A stretch of DNA of 64,000 nt from Stenotrophomonas sp. SY1 (GCF_021202945.1 NZ_JAJOYR010000002.1:186001-250000); one strand, 5' to 3'. Positions 10,048 through 18,892 are shown, counted from the first letter of the stretch. Notes: generated by a model from the sequence alone, not told the origin. Program-made: numbers and translations.

Positions 10048-11745
10048 ATGCAACAACGCACCCGTAGCAAGATCGCATTGGTTTTTTCGGCATTGGTCTT
10101 CATCGCCATCGGCATCGGTGTTTTCATCGGCGCCCGCCGCTTCATCGCCGATTCGCGCCTTGTCGCCCACACCCATGAAGTCATCAGCCGGATCGATGAG
10201 ATCCAGGCGATGGTGCTTGATGCCGAGTCGGCCGAGCGCGGCTACCTGCTCACCGGCAGCCAGGCCTATCTGGTCGATTACCAGATGAGCATCGAGCGCC
10301 TGCCGTTGCTGCTGGCCAGCCTGTCGCGCTCCATCGCCGAAAACGCCGAACAACGCCAGAACGTGCGCAAGCTCGATGAGTTGGTGCACCGCCGGCTGGG
10401 ACAGATCCAGCACGTCGTGAACATCTACGACGGCCAGGGCCTGGAAGCGGCGCGCTCGGCGATCAACCAGAACGCTTTTCGCACCACCAGCGCCATCCGC
10501 GAGCAGGTGCGGGCGATGGTGCGCGAGGAACAGGAACTGCTGGTCGAACGCGCGGCCAGTTCGCGACGCAGCGCCGACCTGCTGCTCGGCCTGGCCTTCG
10601 CCGGCATTCCGTTCGGCCTGGCGGTGGTGGCGTCGGTGTACGGCATCCTGCTGTCCGAACTGCGGCGCCGCAGCCGCGCCGAGCGGCGTGCGGCCAGCGC
10701 CAGCCTGCAACTGTCAGGCAACCTGGAGCAACTGCAGCGCTCCAGCGCCGACCTGCAGACGCTGGGGCGCTACACCGGCCTGCTGCAGAGCTGCGCCAAC
10801 CCAGAGGAAGCACTGGAGATCAGCGCACGCACGCTCGAGGCACTGCTGCCGGAAATTGCCGGCTCGGTCTATCTGCTGCGTGCCTCCAACGACCGCGCCG
10901 AGAACATCGTCAGCTGGGGCCTGCCGCTGGTGGAAACCACCACCTTCCTGCCACCGAGCGATTGCTGGGCGATCCGCCGCGGCCAGCCACATGTGATCGA
11001 CGACCTGCACAACGACGCCAGCTGCCCGCATATCGCCCGCCCCGACCAGGGCCAGTCCGTGGCGACCGCCTGCATCCCGATGTCGGCACAGGGCGTGCAG
11101 ATCGGCTTCCTGTTCCTGTGCGGCGCAGGTCCCGGTCCGCTGCCGCGTCTGGCCGTGGCCGAATCGGCGATGGAACAGCTGTCGCTGGCGTTGAGCAACC
11201 TGCGCCTGCGCGAATCGCTGCGCCTGCAGTCGATCCGTGACCCACTGACCGGCCTGTACAACCGACGCTACCTGGAAGAATCGCTGGCCCGCGAGATCGC
11301 CCGTTGCGGGCGCCGCAATTTCCCGTTGTCGGTGCTGATGCTGGACGTCGACCACTTCAAACAGTTCAACGATACCCACGGCCACGCCGGTGGCGATGCG
11401 TTGCTCGCGGCCATCGGTCACCTGCTGTCCTCGCGCCTGCGCGGGGAAGACATCGCCTGCCGTTACGGCGGCGAGGAATTCACGGTGATCCTGCCCGAGT
11501 CGGACAGCATCTCGGCCATGCGCCATGCCGAAGAGTTGCGGCTGGCGTTGTCGCAGATGAGCGTGCCCTTTGCTGGCAAGGTACTGCCACCGATCACCGC
11601 ATCGCTGGGCGTGGCAACCTACCCGCTTGATGGCGTGGTCGGGCTGACCCTGCTGCGCAAGGCCGACGCGGCGCTGTACCGGGCCAAACGCAGTGGCCGC
11701 AACCGCGTCCTGCAGTTCGATGCGAGCCTGGACGGCGCGGGCTGA
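10048..11745 (+). CDS. Membrane diguanylate cyclase, CHASE3-GAF-GGDEF
   Basis: Makes cyclic di-GMP. TM1 lies at about residues 8-28, then a periplasmic CHASE3 sensor (the typical DAESAERGYLLTGSQAYL segment), TM2 at about 178-200, a coiled linker, a GAF domain (about 240-385) and the GGDEF domain. The active-site motif is GGEEF (residues 474-478). RGED sits at the expected place upstream, so the inhibitory I-site is intact and product feedback is likely. I chose the ATG at 10048 because AAGG is five bases upstream; a GTG two codons earlier is possible. The stop codon abuts that of aidB on the other strand with no gap. The CHASE3 ligand is unknown. Confidence 0.92.
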   Translation: MQQRTRSKIALVFSALVFIAIGIGVFIGARRFIADSRLVAHTHEVISRIDEIQAMVLDAESAERGYLLTGSQAYLVDYQMSIERLPLLLASLSRSIAENAEQRQNVRKLDELVHRRLGQIQHVVNIYDGQGLEAARSAINQNAFRTTSAIREQVRAMVREEQELLVERAASSRRSADLLLGLAFAGIPFGLAVVASVYGILLSELRRRSRAERRAASASLQLSGNLEQLQRSSADLQTLGRYTGLLQSCANPEEALEISARTLEALLPEIAGSVYLLRASNDRAENIVSWGLPLVETTTFLPPSDCWAIRRGQPHVIDDLHNDASCPHIARPDQGQSVATACIPMSAQGVQIGFLFLCGAGPGPLPRLAVAESAMEQLSLALSNLRLRESLRLQSIRDPLTGLYNRRYLEESLAREIARCGRRNFPLSVLMLDVDHFKQFNDTHGHAGGDALLAAIGHLLSSRLRGEDIACRYGGEEFTVILPESDSISAMRHAEELRLALSQMSVPFAGKVLPPITASLGVATYPLDGVVGLTLLRKADAALYRAKRSGRNRVLQFDASLDGAG

Positions 11746-13386
11746 TCAGCCCTGCGGCAACGCGCGTTCGAGGATGTCGTCGAACGACGTCGCGGCATCC
11801 AGCACGCCATAAACCCCAGCCCGTGGTGACAAGCGCGACTGCACGAAGGTTGCGGCCAGCGGGCTGGCGTTGCGCATCAACGTTGCCGCCTGCAGCAGCA
11901 CCGCCAGTGCGGCGACGAGGCTGCGTGCATCGGACTGCTCCAGCGCTGTCGCCGACAGCCGCGTCGTCATCTGCGCACAGGCCTGGTCATAGGTGGGCAA
12001 CTGCCCGGCCGGTCGCGCCAGTTCCTCCAGCAGCGCCGCGCGCGTGTCCGGCTCGCGGGCAAGCGCGCGCAGCACGTCCAGGCATTGCACGTTGCCGCTG
12101 CCTTCCCAGATCGAGTTCAGCGGTGCCTGACGATACAAGCGCGGCAGCATCGACTCTTCCACGTAGCCGGCACCACCCAGACATTCCTGCGCTTCGTTGA
12201 CGAAGGCCGGTGCGCGCTTGCACACCCAGAATTTGCCAATGGCGGTGGCAATGCGGGCGAATGCCGCTTCGCGCGCATCCGATGGCGCGGCATCCACCGC
12301 GCTCGCCACACGCATCGCCAGGGCGGTAGCCGCTTCCGATTCCACGGCAAGGTCAGCCAGCACGTTGGCCATCAACGGTTGGTCGACCAGACGCTTGCCG
12401 AAAGCACGCCGGTGCCGGGCATGGTGCAGTGCCTGCGCCAACGCCATGCGCATTTCCGCCGCGGCACCGAGCATGCAGTCCAGCCGGGTCAGCATGACCA
12501 TCTCGATGATGGTAGCCACGCCCCGCCCTTCTTCGCCGATGCGATGCGCCCACGCGCCGCAGAATTCCACTTCGCTGGACGCATTGGCCCAGTCGCCGAG
12601 CTTGTCCTTCAAACGCATCAGATGGAACGCGTTGCGCTTGCCGCACGGCAACCGGCGCGGCATCAGGAAACAGCTCAAGCCACCGGGCGCCTGTGCCAGC
12701 ACCAGCCAGCCATCGGACATCGGCGCGGAGAAAAACCATTTGTGGCCCACCAGGCTGTACTCGCCGGCGGTGGCCAAAGGCGTGGCGGTGGTGGTGTTGC
12801 TGCGTACATCCGAGCCGCCCTGCTTCTCGGTCATGCCCATGCCCACAGTGATGCCAGCCTTGTCGGAGATGGGCACATCACGCGGGTCGTAGAACGGCGT
12901 GGCGGCCTTGTCCGCCCATTCGGCCAGCGCCGGTGCCTGTCGCAGCACCGGTACCGCAGCATGGGTCATGGTCAACGGGCAACTGGTACCGGCTTCGGCC
13001 TGATGGTGCAGATAGCTCAGCGCGGCACGCGCGACGTGCGCACCCGGCCGTGGCGCGTGCCAGGACAGCCCGGCCACACCGTGGGTCTTGGCGGTCGCCA
13101 GCAGCTGGTGATACGCCGGATGGAAATCCACCGTATCGATGCGACGCCCCTGCGCGTCATGGGTACGCAACTGGGGCCGTTGTCGGTTGGCATCGAAACC
13201 GGCGTGATAGAGGTCGCCACCGGCAATGTCACCGTAGTGCGCAAGGGCATTGCGGTAGCTCTGCGCGCCTTCGCGCGCCACCGCCTCCTGCAGCGCCTGA
13301 TCGTCCTGCCAGAGATTGCGCCCGGCAAACGCCGGCGGCTGGTTGTCGACGGTATGCGTTTCAAACGGTGGCGGTTGCGCGGTCAT
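11746..13386 (-). CDS. aidB: AidB-type acyl-CoA dehydrogenase
   Basis: An FAD flavoprotein of 546 residues, close in length and motifs to E. coli AidB (541 residues): the N-terminal NQPP segment, GMGMTEKQGGSDV, VGHKWFFSAP, LKDKLGDWANASSEVEF and NSIWEGSGNVQCLDVLRAL. AidB is part of the Ada alkylation response and has weak isovaleryl-CoA dehydrogenase activity; its C-terminal domain binds DNA. The start codon overlaps the upstream FAD-monooxygenase stop as ATGA, so the two are translationally coupled. No ada or alkA gene is nearby, so alkylation control cannot be read from context. Confidence 0.9.
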   Translation of the reverse strand: MTAQPPPFETHTVDNQPPAFAGRNLWQDDQALQEAVAREGAQSYRNALAHYGDIAGGDLYHAGFDANRQRPQLRTHDAQGRRIDTVDFHPAYHQLLATAKTHGVAGLSWHAPRPGAHVARAALSYLHHQAEAGTSCPLTMTHAAVPVLRQAPALAEWADKAATPFYDPRDVPISDKAGITVGMGMTEKQGGSDVRSNTTTATPLATAGEYSLVGHKWFFSAPMSDGWLVLAQAPGGLSCFLMPRRLPCGKRNAFHLMRLKDKLGDWANASSEVEFCGAWAHRIGEEGRGVATIIEMVMLTRLDCMLGAAAEMRMALAQALHHARHRRAFGKRLVDQPLMANVLADLAVESEAATALAMRVASAVDAAPSDAREAAFARIATAIGKFWVCKRAPAFVNEAQECLGGAGYVEESMLPRLYRQAPLNSIWEGSGNVQCLDVLRALAREPDTRAALLEELARPAGQLPTYDQACAQMTTRLSATALEQSDARSLVAALAVLLQAATLMRNASPLAATFVQSRLSPRAGVYGVLDAATSFDDILERALPQG

Positions 13387-14693
13387 GACGTTGGCTCGGT
13401 CGGGCAGCAGGCCGATTCTGCCAAAGGCGTCATGGGCATGGCGTCATGCCGGCGGTCGCCGCTGGTCACCGCCGCCTGCAGATCGGCAATGAATGCGCTG
13501 TCCAGCGCCAACTTGCCGAACAGGCCATGCTGGGTGCCGCTCAGCACCCGCAGCATGTGCCCGCGCCCTCCGGGCATGCGCCCCATCGGCTTGAACAGCA
13601 GGTCGCGGGCGTTGGCGACCCAATCACGTTCGGACTGGAACACCGGGGTCAGCCAGCGGCTCCAGAACTGGTACAGCCATACATGCGCCTTGCGCTGTCC
13701 CTGGTAACGCGCCAACGCGGCGTCGATCCCGATTTCGGTGCGCAGCGCATCGCGCAGCGCGATCGCATCGAGCAGGGCCATGTTCACGCCCTGCCCCAGT
13801 TGCGGACTCATCGAATGCGCGGCGTCGCCGGCCAGCACCAGCCGGCCGCGATACCAACGCTCCATCACCGCGTCGCGGTAGCTGGCACGCGCCAGCTGGG
13901 TTTGAACGTTGACGCCCTGCAGGCGCTGCCGGGCTTCAGGCCACAGCTGTTCGATCTCATCAAGCCAAGGTTCCAGCCCCGCCTGCTCCCAGGCGCCGAA
14001 TCCTTCACGCGGCAGGCTCCAGAAAAAGCTCAGGCGCGGCTCGTCATCACCGGGGCGGGTACCCACCGGCAGCAGTCCGATCATCTTGCGCGCGGCCACA
14101 TAGCGCTGGCGCAGCTCATCGCCGAATGCCCAGTCGCCGCGCGGCAGCAGGCACCACAACGCACCCCAAGGATAAACACGATCCAGCCGCGTGCCCTGCA
14201 CCTGCGCGCGCAGCCCCGAGGCCGAGCCATCGGTGGCGATCACCAGATCGAAGGGGCCGTGCCAGTGCCCGCGATGGTCCTGCACGCGGCGCAGGGTTTC
14301 ATCAATGGCGACGATGCGGCTGTCCACATGCAGCGCCTCGCGCCCTTGCCATGCGCTGTCCAGCAGCGAGAACAAGGCACCGCGCTGCATGCCCACGCCG
14401 CACAGGCGTGCATCCAGCCCGGCGTAGTGCATGTCCATCACCGCACGCCCGCATGGCGTCTCGCCATACAAACGACGCACCACCGCGCCATGTTCCAGCA
14501 CCTGCGGCAGCAGCTGCATCTCCCAAAGGGCCTGCAGCCCGCTGGGCTGCAACAGGAAGCCCGCACCCACCGGCCCCGGTGTCGGGGCTTGTTCGAACAC
14601 CTGCACGCGATGGTCGTCACGCGTCAGCAGCACCGCCAGTGCCTGCCCCGCTGTGCCATAGCCAACGATGGCGATATCCAATGCTTTGCTCAT
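13383..14693 (-). CDS. FAD-dependent monooxygenase (UbiH/PHBH-like)
   Basis: A 436-residue class A flavin hydroxylase. The N-terminal dinucleotide fold IAIVGYGTAGQALAVLL carries GxGxxG, the middle DG motif is ATDGSASGLR, and the second FAD motif is GDAAHSMSPQLGQGVNMALLDA. Such enzymes hydroxylate aromatic or polyketide substrates with NAD(P)H and oxygen; the substrate here is not readable. I use the internal ATG (MSKALDIAIVG), because the 17 upstream codons lie over the T-rich terminator region and resemble no family N-terminus. It overlaps aidB by four bases, an unusual partnership, and is insulated from the cold-shock gene by a terminator. Confidence 0.85.
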   Translation of the reverse strand: MSKALDIAIVGYGTAGQALAVLLTRDDHRVQVFEQAPTPGPVGAGFLLQPSGLQALWEMQLLPQVLEHGAVVRRLYGETPCGRAVMDMHYAGLDARLCGVGMQRGALFSLLDSAWQGREALHVDSRIVAIDETLRRVQDHRGHWHGPFDLVIATDGSASGLRAQVQGTRLDRVYPWGALWCLLPRGDWAFGDELRQRYVAARKMIGLLPVGTRPGDDEPRLSFFWSLPREGFGAWEQAGLEPWLDEIEQLWPEARQRLQGVNVQTQLARASYRDAVMERWYRGRLVLAGDAAHSMSPQLGQGVNMALLDAIALRDALRTEIGIDAALARYQGQRKAHVWLYQFWSRWLTPVFQSERDWVANARDLLFKPMGRMPGGRGHMLRVLSGTQHGLFGKLALDSAFIADLQAAVTSGDRRHDAMPMTPLAESACCPTEPTS

Positions 14694-14742
14694 CACGCTC
14701 CTTCGTGCACGTCGCTGTTGGTCCGAGGTTAGCTGTTTAACC

Positions 14743-14770
14743 AAAAAAAAACCCCGCCGTAGCGGGGTCC
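14743..14770 (-). terminator. Rho-independent terminator of csp gene
   Basis: On the minus strand a seven-pair stem ACCCCGC/GCGGGGT with a four-base loop runs into nine T residues. It lies just after the cold-shock gene stop and before the FAD-monooxygenase start. Confidence 0.92.
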
Positions 14771-14789
14771 TTTCAGCACAGCCGGTGAA

Positions 14790-14996
14790 TCACTCGGCCG
14801 GCGTGATGTTCGAAGCCTGGGCACCCTTCGGACCCTGGGTCACGTCATAGCTGACGCGCTGGCCTTCCTGCAGGCTGCGGAAGCCCTTGGAATTGATCGC
14901 GGAGAAGTGCGCGAAGACATCGGCGCTGCCGTCCTCCGGTGAGATGAAGCCAAATCCCTTGGCGTCGTTGAACCACTTGACGGTACCGTTCGGCAT
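14790..14996 (-). CDS. Cold-shock domain protein (CspA family)
   Basis: A 68-residue single OB-fold RNA chaperone. The RNP1 motif [11 protein letters not shown] and RNP2 motif DVFAHFSAI are intact, with the N-terminus [15 protein letters not shown] typical of CspA paralogues. It binds single-stranded RNA and DNA and prevents secondary structure. The true start is the ATG before PNGTVKW; the longer open frame upstream is the leader. It has its own promoter immediately after the methylthioinosine phosphorylase stop and a leader of about 55 bases, shorter than that of E. coli cspA. Which paralogue it is, and whether it is cold induced, cannot be decided here. Confidence 0.96.
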   Translation of the reverse strand: MPNGTVKWFNDAKGFGFISPEDGSADVFAHFSAINSKGFRSLQEGQRVSYDVTQGPKGAQASNITPAE

Positions 14997-15057
14997 GGTG
15001 ATGCGAGACCTTGTTCGATGAATGGATTGATGTACGCTGAATGAAGCGCACTGGCGG

Positions 15058-15086
15058 AGTATGCAAAGCTTGGGCCGGGATGACAA
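15058..15086 (-). promoter_or_regulatory. Sigma-70 promoter of csp gene
   Basis: On the minus strand TTGTCA (15086-15081, five of six matches) and CATACT (15063-15058, four of six) are separated by exactly 17 bases. The -35 hexamer directly abuts the stop codon of the upstream phosphorylase gene. Predicted start of transcription is near 15050. Confidence 0.65.
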
Positions 15087-15833
15087 TCACCCCTGTGCCA
15101 GTTCACCCACCAAAGTCGGCAAACCCGCCGAGGCGGCCTCCACATTGGCCAGCACCTCGGCCATGGTGATCTCCTCGGCCTCGCCACAGCCGGCCGCCCA
15201 GTTGGCGACGATGGCCAGGCAGGCGTACTCCAGCCCCAATTCCCTTGCCAGGCCGGCTTCCGGCATGCCGGTCATGCCGACCAGATCGCAGCCGTCGCGG
15301 CGCAGACGGGCGATTTCGGCGTTGGTTTCCAGGCGCGGACCCTGGGTAGCGGCGTAACAGCCGCCATCCTGCACCACCACGTTCCGGGCCTTGGCCGCTG
15401 CCAGCACCTTGTCTCGAAACGCTGGCGTATACGGGTGGCCGAAGTCGACATGCAGCACTTCGCTGCCCTCCTCCTCGCTCAGCGTGGAGATCCGGCCCCA
15501 GGTGTAATCGATCAGCTGGTCCGGGCAGGCCAACACACGCGGGCCGAAGTTTTCGGTGATGCCGCCAACCGTATTCAGCGCCAACACGCGGGTGGCGCCG
15601 AGCTGCTTGAGCGCGGCCAGATTCGCGCGGTAGTTGATCTTGTGCGGCGGGATCGAATGGCCTTCGCCATGACGGGCCAGAAACGCCACGCGCTGCCCGT
15701 TCAGCATCCCGATCCGGACCGGCCCGGACGGTGCGCCGTAGGCAGTCTGCACCTCGTGGGTCTGGACATCGTCCAGTGCGGCCAGCTTGTAGACGCCGGT
15801 GCCGCCGATCACGGCCAATGCGATGGAACTCAT
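15087..15833 (-). CDS. S-methyl-5'-thioinosine phosphorylase (MTIP/MTAP family)
   Basis: Phosphorolysis of 5'-methylthioinosine to hypoxanthine and 5-methylthioribose-1-phosphate; 248 residues. Family motifs are IGGTGVY, LARHGEGH, INYRANLAAL, NTVGGI and the GMTGMPEAGLARELG segment. Human MTA phosphorylase has TDYD (Asp220, Asp222) contacting the 6-amino group; here the equivalent reads ANWA, the Asn/Ala pattern of the Pseudomonas aeruginosa 6-oxopurine enzyme, so methylthioinosine rather than methylthioadenosine is the likelier substrate. It is last in an operon with hpt, which would use the hypoxanthine made here. It could be misannotated as MTA phosphorylase. Confidence 0.9.
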   Translation of the reverse strand: MSSIALAVIGGTGVYKLAALDDVQTHEVQTAYGAPSGPVRIGMLNGQRVAFLARHGEGHSIPPHKINYRANLAALKQLGATRVLALNTVGGITENFGPRVLACPDQLIDYTWGRISTLSEEEGSEVLHVDFGHPYTPAFRDKVLAAAKARNVVVQDGGCYAATQGPRLETNAEIARLRRDGCDLVGMTGMPEAGLARELGLEYACLAIVANWAAGCGEAEEITMAEVLANVEAASAGLPTLVGELAQG

Positions 15834-15840
15834 GGAATTG

Positions 15841-16290
15841 TCATGCTCTTGTAGGGGGTGATGAATTCACCTGCCTGCCGCTGATGCCACGGGCAAGCAG
15901 GACAATGGCCAGCCACAGTCCAGCGCCGGCAAGCGTGGCCCACACGTCCAGCCAGTCGAAGGTGCGATTGGGACGGAAGGGCTGGAGGAACTCCCAGGCC
16001 AGCAGACCGGCGGTGGGCAGCAGCAGGGCGGCGGTGATCGCGCGACGCTCGTGCCAGAGGCAGCGCCAGGCGTAGGCATCGTCGGCCTGCCCGATGCGCT
16101 TCACTGCCAGCGCCAGTACCAACCACGGCAGCGTCAGCGCCGCGATCAGGTTCGGCGCATAACCGAAGACGGCGTACTGCTCGACCAGGGGGCTGCCCTG
16201 CTCACGCAGCTCCTTGATCGCCAGAATGCCCAACTGGCCTGCAACGAAGACAACCGTCAGCCAGCCTGCGACCGACCGACGGCTGCTCAT
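15841..16290 (-). CDS. Small integral membrane protein of salvage operon, unknown function
   Basis: A 149-residue protein with about four transmembrane helices, around residues 9-26, 47-65, 84-103 and 118-137. I recognise no family. The N-terminus SSRRSVAGWLT is positively charged, which favours a cytoplasmic N-terminus. It is seven bases from hpt upstream and seven bases from the phosphorylase downstream, so it is certainly in the operon. A role in moving nucleobases or nucleosides is suggested by position only; the protein is shorter than known purine permeases, so a small accessory membrane protein is equally possible. Confidence 0.75.
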   Translation of the reverse strand: MSSRRSVAGWLTVVFVAGQLGILAIKELREQGSPLVEQYAVFGYAPNLIAALTLPWLVLALAVKRIGQADDAYAWRCLWHERRAITAALLLPTAGLLAWEFLQPFRPNRTFDWLDVWATLAGAGLWLAIVLLARGISGRQVNSSPPTRA

Positions 16291-16297
16291 CGGCCTT

Positions 16298-16849
16298 TTA
16301 TTCCTTCATCGCGTAGATGGCCGGCAACGAACGCAGCGACTCGCTGACGTCCATGCCGAAACCGAACACGAAGCGATCCGGCAGCTCGACGCCGGCGTAG
16401 TCGGCCTTGACGCCCGGCAAGCAGCGGTCGTGCTTCTTCACCGTCAACACAGCGATGCGCACGTCGGTGGCACCCTGCTCCAGGCACCATTCGCGCACGC
16501 CCTGCAGGGTGAAGCCTTCATCGAGGATGTCGTCGACCAGGATCACGCGACGGCCGAACAGCGCCGATACCGGGCGGTGCTTCCACACCAGCTCGCCACC
16601 GCTCTCGCCGTGGTAACGCGAAGCCTGCATGTAATCGAACTGGGCATCCTGGCCACGTGCGCCCAGCTCCAGCGCCAGCTGGCCGGCAAACGGCAGCGCG
16701 CCATTCATGATGGACAGGAACACAGGTACCTCGCCCTTGTAATCGCGCGCGATGGCGTCGGCGATACCGGCGATGGCCTTGTCGATGGTGGGGCGGTCAA
16801 CCAGCAGGTCGGCCTGGGCCACGGCTTGTTCGAGAGTGAGTTTGGACAT
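16298..16849 (-). CDS. hpt: Hypoxanthine phosphoribosyltransferase
   Basis: Purine salvage: hypoxanthine (and guanine) plus PRPP give IMP/GMP. The 183-residue protein carries the PRPP-binding motif VILVDDILDEGFTL and the active-site loop region GELVWKHRPVS. It starts on the ATG overlapping the nagZ stop (ATGA), so translation is coupled to nagZ. Together with the phosphorylase encoded two genes on, it closes the route methylthioinosine to hypoxanthine to IMP. Length and motifs are normal. Confidence 0.95.
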   Translation of the reverse strand: MSKLTLEQAVAQADLLVDRPTIDKAIAGIADAIARDYKGEVPVFLSIMNGALPFAGQLALELGARGQDAQFDYMQASRYHGESGGELVWKHRPVSALFGRRVILVDDILDEGFTLQGVREWCLEQGATDVRIAVLTVKKHDRCLPGVKADYAGVELPDRFVFGFGMDVSESLRSLPAIYAMKE

Positions 16850-17856
16850 CAGACGGTTCTTCCAAGGTTTTCAAGCAATTGATTACGGGTATCGCCATGG
16901 CGGGCATCGGCCAGCAGGCCGCCCCAGCCCAGTGCGCCATGGGCGATCAGGCCCAGCAGCGCGGCGGTATTGAGGCTGCGGCCGGCCACGGCCTGCAGCG
17001 ATTCTTCAACCAGCTCCGGGTGGCACACCAGCACCACGTCGCAACCGGCATCCAGATGGGCATTGACCCGGCCAGCAACGCCACCGGCGGCGAACGAAGC
17101 CGCCATGCCGATGTCGTCGGAGAACACCACGCCACGGAAATCCATGTCCTGCCGCAGGATCTGGTTGATCCAGCGCGGCGAGTAACCGGCCGGCTCCGGT
17201 GCCACCTGCGGGTAGATGACGTGCGCCATCATCACCGCATCGGCGCCTGCGGCGATGCCTGCGCGGAACGGTACCAGATCAAGCGTTTCCATTTCCGCCA
17301 GCGGACGCGGGTCGATCGCGGTATCGACGTGGGTGTCCTCACGCACGGTGCCGTGGCCCGGGAAATGCTTGAGCGTGGCGGCCATGCCGACCGAATGCAT
17401 GCCGCGCACATAGGCAGCGGTCAACGCAGCGACGGTCTGCGGGTCTTCGCCGAAAGCGCGGTTGCCGATGGCCAGGTTGCCGTGGCCGACATCGACCACC
17501 GGGGCAAAGCTCAGGTCCAGGCCGGAGGCGCGGATCTCACTGGCCATCAGCCAGGCGTGCTGCTCGGCCAGTGCCAGGGCGGCGTCCGGATCGGTGGCGT
17601 AAAGCTTGCCGAAGCCGTCCAGCGGCGGCAGTTCGGCATAGCCTTCACGGAAGCGCTGCACGCGCCCACCTTCCTGATCCACCGCGATCAGCAGCGGCCG
17701 GTTGGCCGCGGCGCGGATAGCCGCGGTCAGCTCGGTCACCTGCGCGCGCGAAGCGAAATTACGCTTGAACAGCACCACGCCGGCCACGGCGTCATGCTGC
17801 AACCAGCCGCGCTCCTGGGCGGTCAGTTCGGTACCGGCAACGCCGATCAAAAGCAT
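16849..17856 (-). CDS. nagZ: Beta-N-acetylhexosaminidase NagZ
   Basis: Cytoplasmic GH3 enzyme removing N-acetylglucosamine from anhydromuropeptides in peptidoglycan recycling; its product signals to AmpR/AmpC systems in related bacteria. The 335-residue protein has the GH3 signature LKHFPGHG followed by DTHVD, the His/Asp dyad region of NagZ, and VFSDDIGMA with the nucleophile Asp. The start is ATG before LLIGVAGTELTAQE, the usual NagZ N-terminus; the frame stays open upstream for over 100 codons but this is shadow. It is first in the nagZ-hpt-membrane-MTIP operon. Confidence 0.95.
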   Translation of the reverse strand: MLLIGVAGTELTAQERGWLQHDAVAGVVLFKRNFASRAQVTELTAAIRAAANRPLLIAVDQEGGRVQRFREGYAELPPLDGFGKLYATDPDAALALAEQHAWLMASEIRASGLDLSFAPVVDVGHGNLAIGNRAFGEDPQTVAALTAAYVRGMHSVGMAATLKHFPGHGTVREDTHVDTAIDPRPLAEMETLDLVPFRAGIAAGADAVMMAHVIYPQVAPEPAGYSPRWINQILRQDMDFRGVVFSDDIGMAASFAAGGVAGRVNAHLDAGCDVVLVCHPELVEESLQAVAGRSLNTAALLGLIAHGALGWGGLLADARHGDTRNQLLENLGRTV

Positions 17857-17923
17857 GCGTGGACTCCATTTCGCCGCCAGGTCGCGGCGTAGCCCGGCAT
17901 TGTCGCAGATGGCGCCTTTGTCG

Positions 17924-18613
17924 TCAGACGCTGCAACCGTCCGGGCCGCATGCCTGTTCATCCTTGCCCGGCGTCGGCGCCAGTTCGGCGGCGACCTTCT
18001 CCAGCACCTGGGCAAACACCTCCGGCGGCTGCGCCCCCTGCACCGCGTAGCGGCCGTTGATGACGAAGGTGGGCACCGACTGGATGCCCAGCGCCTGCGC
18101 CTGGCCCAGCCCGGCGCGCACCTCGGCCAGCCCCTCGTCGGATTCCAGCATCGCGGTGACCCGCTCGGCACCGATGCCACCGGCTGCGGCGGCTTCGATC
18201 AGCACCTGCGGGTCGGCCAGGTTGCGGCCATGCTCGAAGTGGGCGCGGAACAACGCTTCGCCCACCTGCGCCTGCACGCCTTCACGCCCGGCCAGCCAGA
18301 TCAACCGATGCGCTGGCAAGGTGGTGACCTTGACCTGGCCCTTGTCGAAATCCATCGGCAGGCCTTCGGCCTGGGCGGCAGATTGAGTCTGCGCCAGCAT
18401 CTGGTTGGTGCGTTCGATGCCACCGAATTTGGCCGCATAGGCCTCGCGCAGCGGCACCGGCGTGGCATCGGCGTCCGGCGCCAGGAGGAACGGATGCCAG
18501 CGCACCTCGACTTCGGGTGCCTTGTCGCCCATCAGGGCCAACCCACGCTCGAAACGGTGCTTGCCGATCCAGCACCAGGGGCAGACCACGTCGGACCAGA
18601 TGTCGATGCGCAT
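17924..18613 (-). CDS. DsbA-family oxidoreductase, FrnE-like
   Basis: A 229-residue cytoplasmic thioredoxin-fold protein without signal peptide. The N-terminus MRIDIWSDVVCPWCWIGK carries the CPWC redox pair (Cys11, Cys14) typical of FrnE/2-hydroxychromene-2-carboxylate isomerase relatives. A helical insertion follows, then the cis-Pro segment IQSVPTFVINGRYAVQGAQPPE. FrnE of Deinococcus is a cytoplasmic disulfide isomerase linked to oxidative stress; the same role here is inference. The C-terminus CGPDGC adds an extra cysteine pair, which may be a regulatory or metal site. It stands 67 bases upstream of nagZ and may share its transcript. Confidence 0.9.
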   Translation of the reverse strand: MRIDIWSDVVCPWCWIGKHRFERGLALMGDKAPEVEVRWHPFLLAPDADATPVPLREAYAAKFGGIERTNQMLAQTQSAAQAEGLPMDFDKGQVKVTTLPAHRLIWLAGREGVQAQVGEALFRAHFEHGRNLADPQVLIEAAAAGGIGAERVTAMLESDEGLAEVRAGLGQAQALGIQSVPTFVINGRYAVQGAQPPEVFAQVLEKVAAELAPTPGKDEQACGPDGCSV

Positions 18614-18733
18614 GGGAGTTTCTGTCTTGGAAGAGATGCGCCAGCGTAGCGAAGTCCGGGTACGTTCCGGTTACGAGCAGATGGATTGGAGCGTACTGCC
18701 GCTGGGATGGTTGTTTGTGGGTTTGGAAGGCCT

Positions 18734-18868
18734 TACCCCTCCCCAGCCCTCCCCTCCGCCTGCGGCGCAAGGGAGGGAGCAGAAGCGGGTTTGGCTGCGG
18801 TCTTTCCGACCCCAAGAAACAGCCCCCTCCCTTGCGCCGCTGGCGGAGGGGAGGGCTGGGGAGGGGTA
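18734..18868. repeat. Long inverted repeat pair, same family as 4553-4666
   Basis: Two inverted arms (18734-18779 and 18822-18868) begin TTACCCCTCCCC and end GGGGAGGGGTAA, each with core CCGCCTGCGGCGCAA or its complement. The 42-base centre is not repeated. The element follows the CYTH gene stop and would form a large stem that may end that transcript. Confidence 0.85.
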
Positions 18869-18892
18869 ACAGCTTTTCGCCCGAGGACGCCC

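Noticed and set aside
15841..16290. Assigning the small membrane protein as a purine permease
   Set aside because: Only operon position supports this; the protein is far shorter than known permeases and lacks their motifs.
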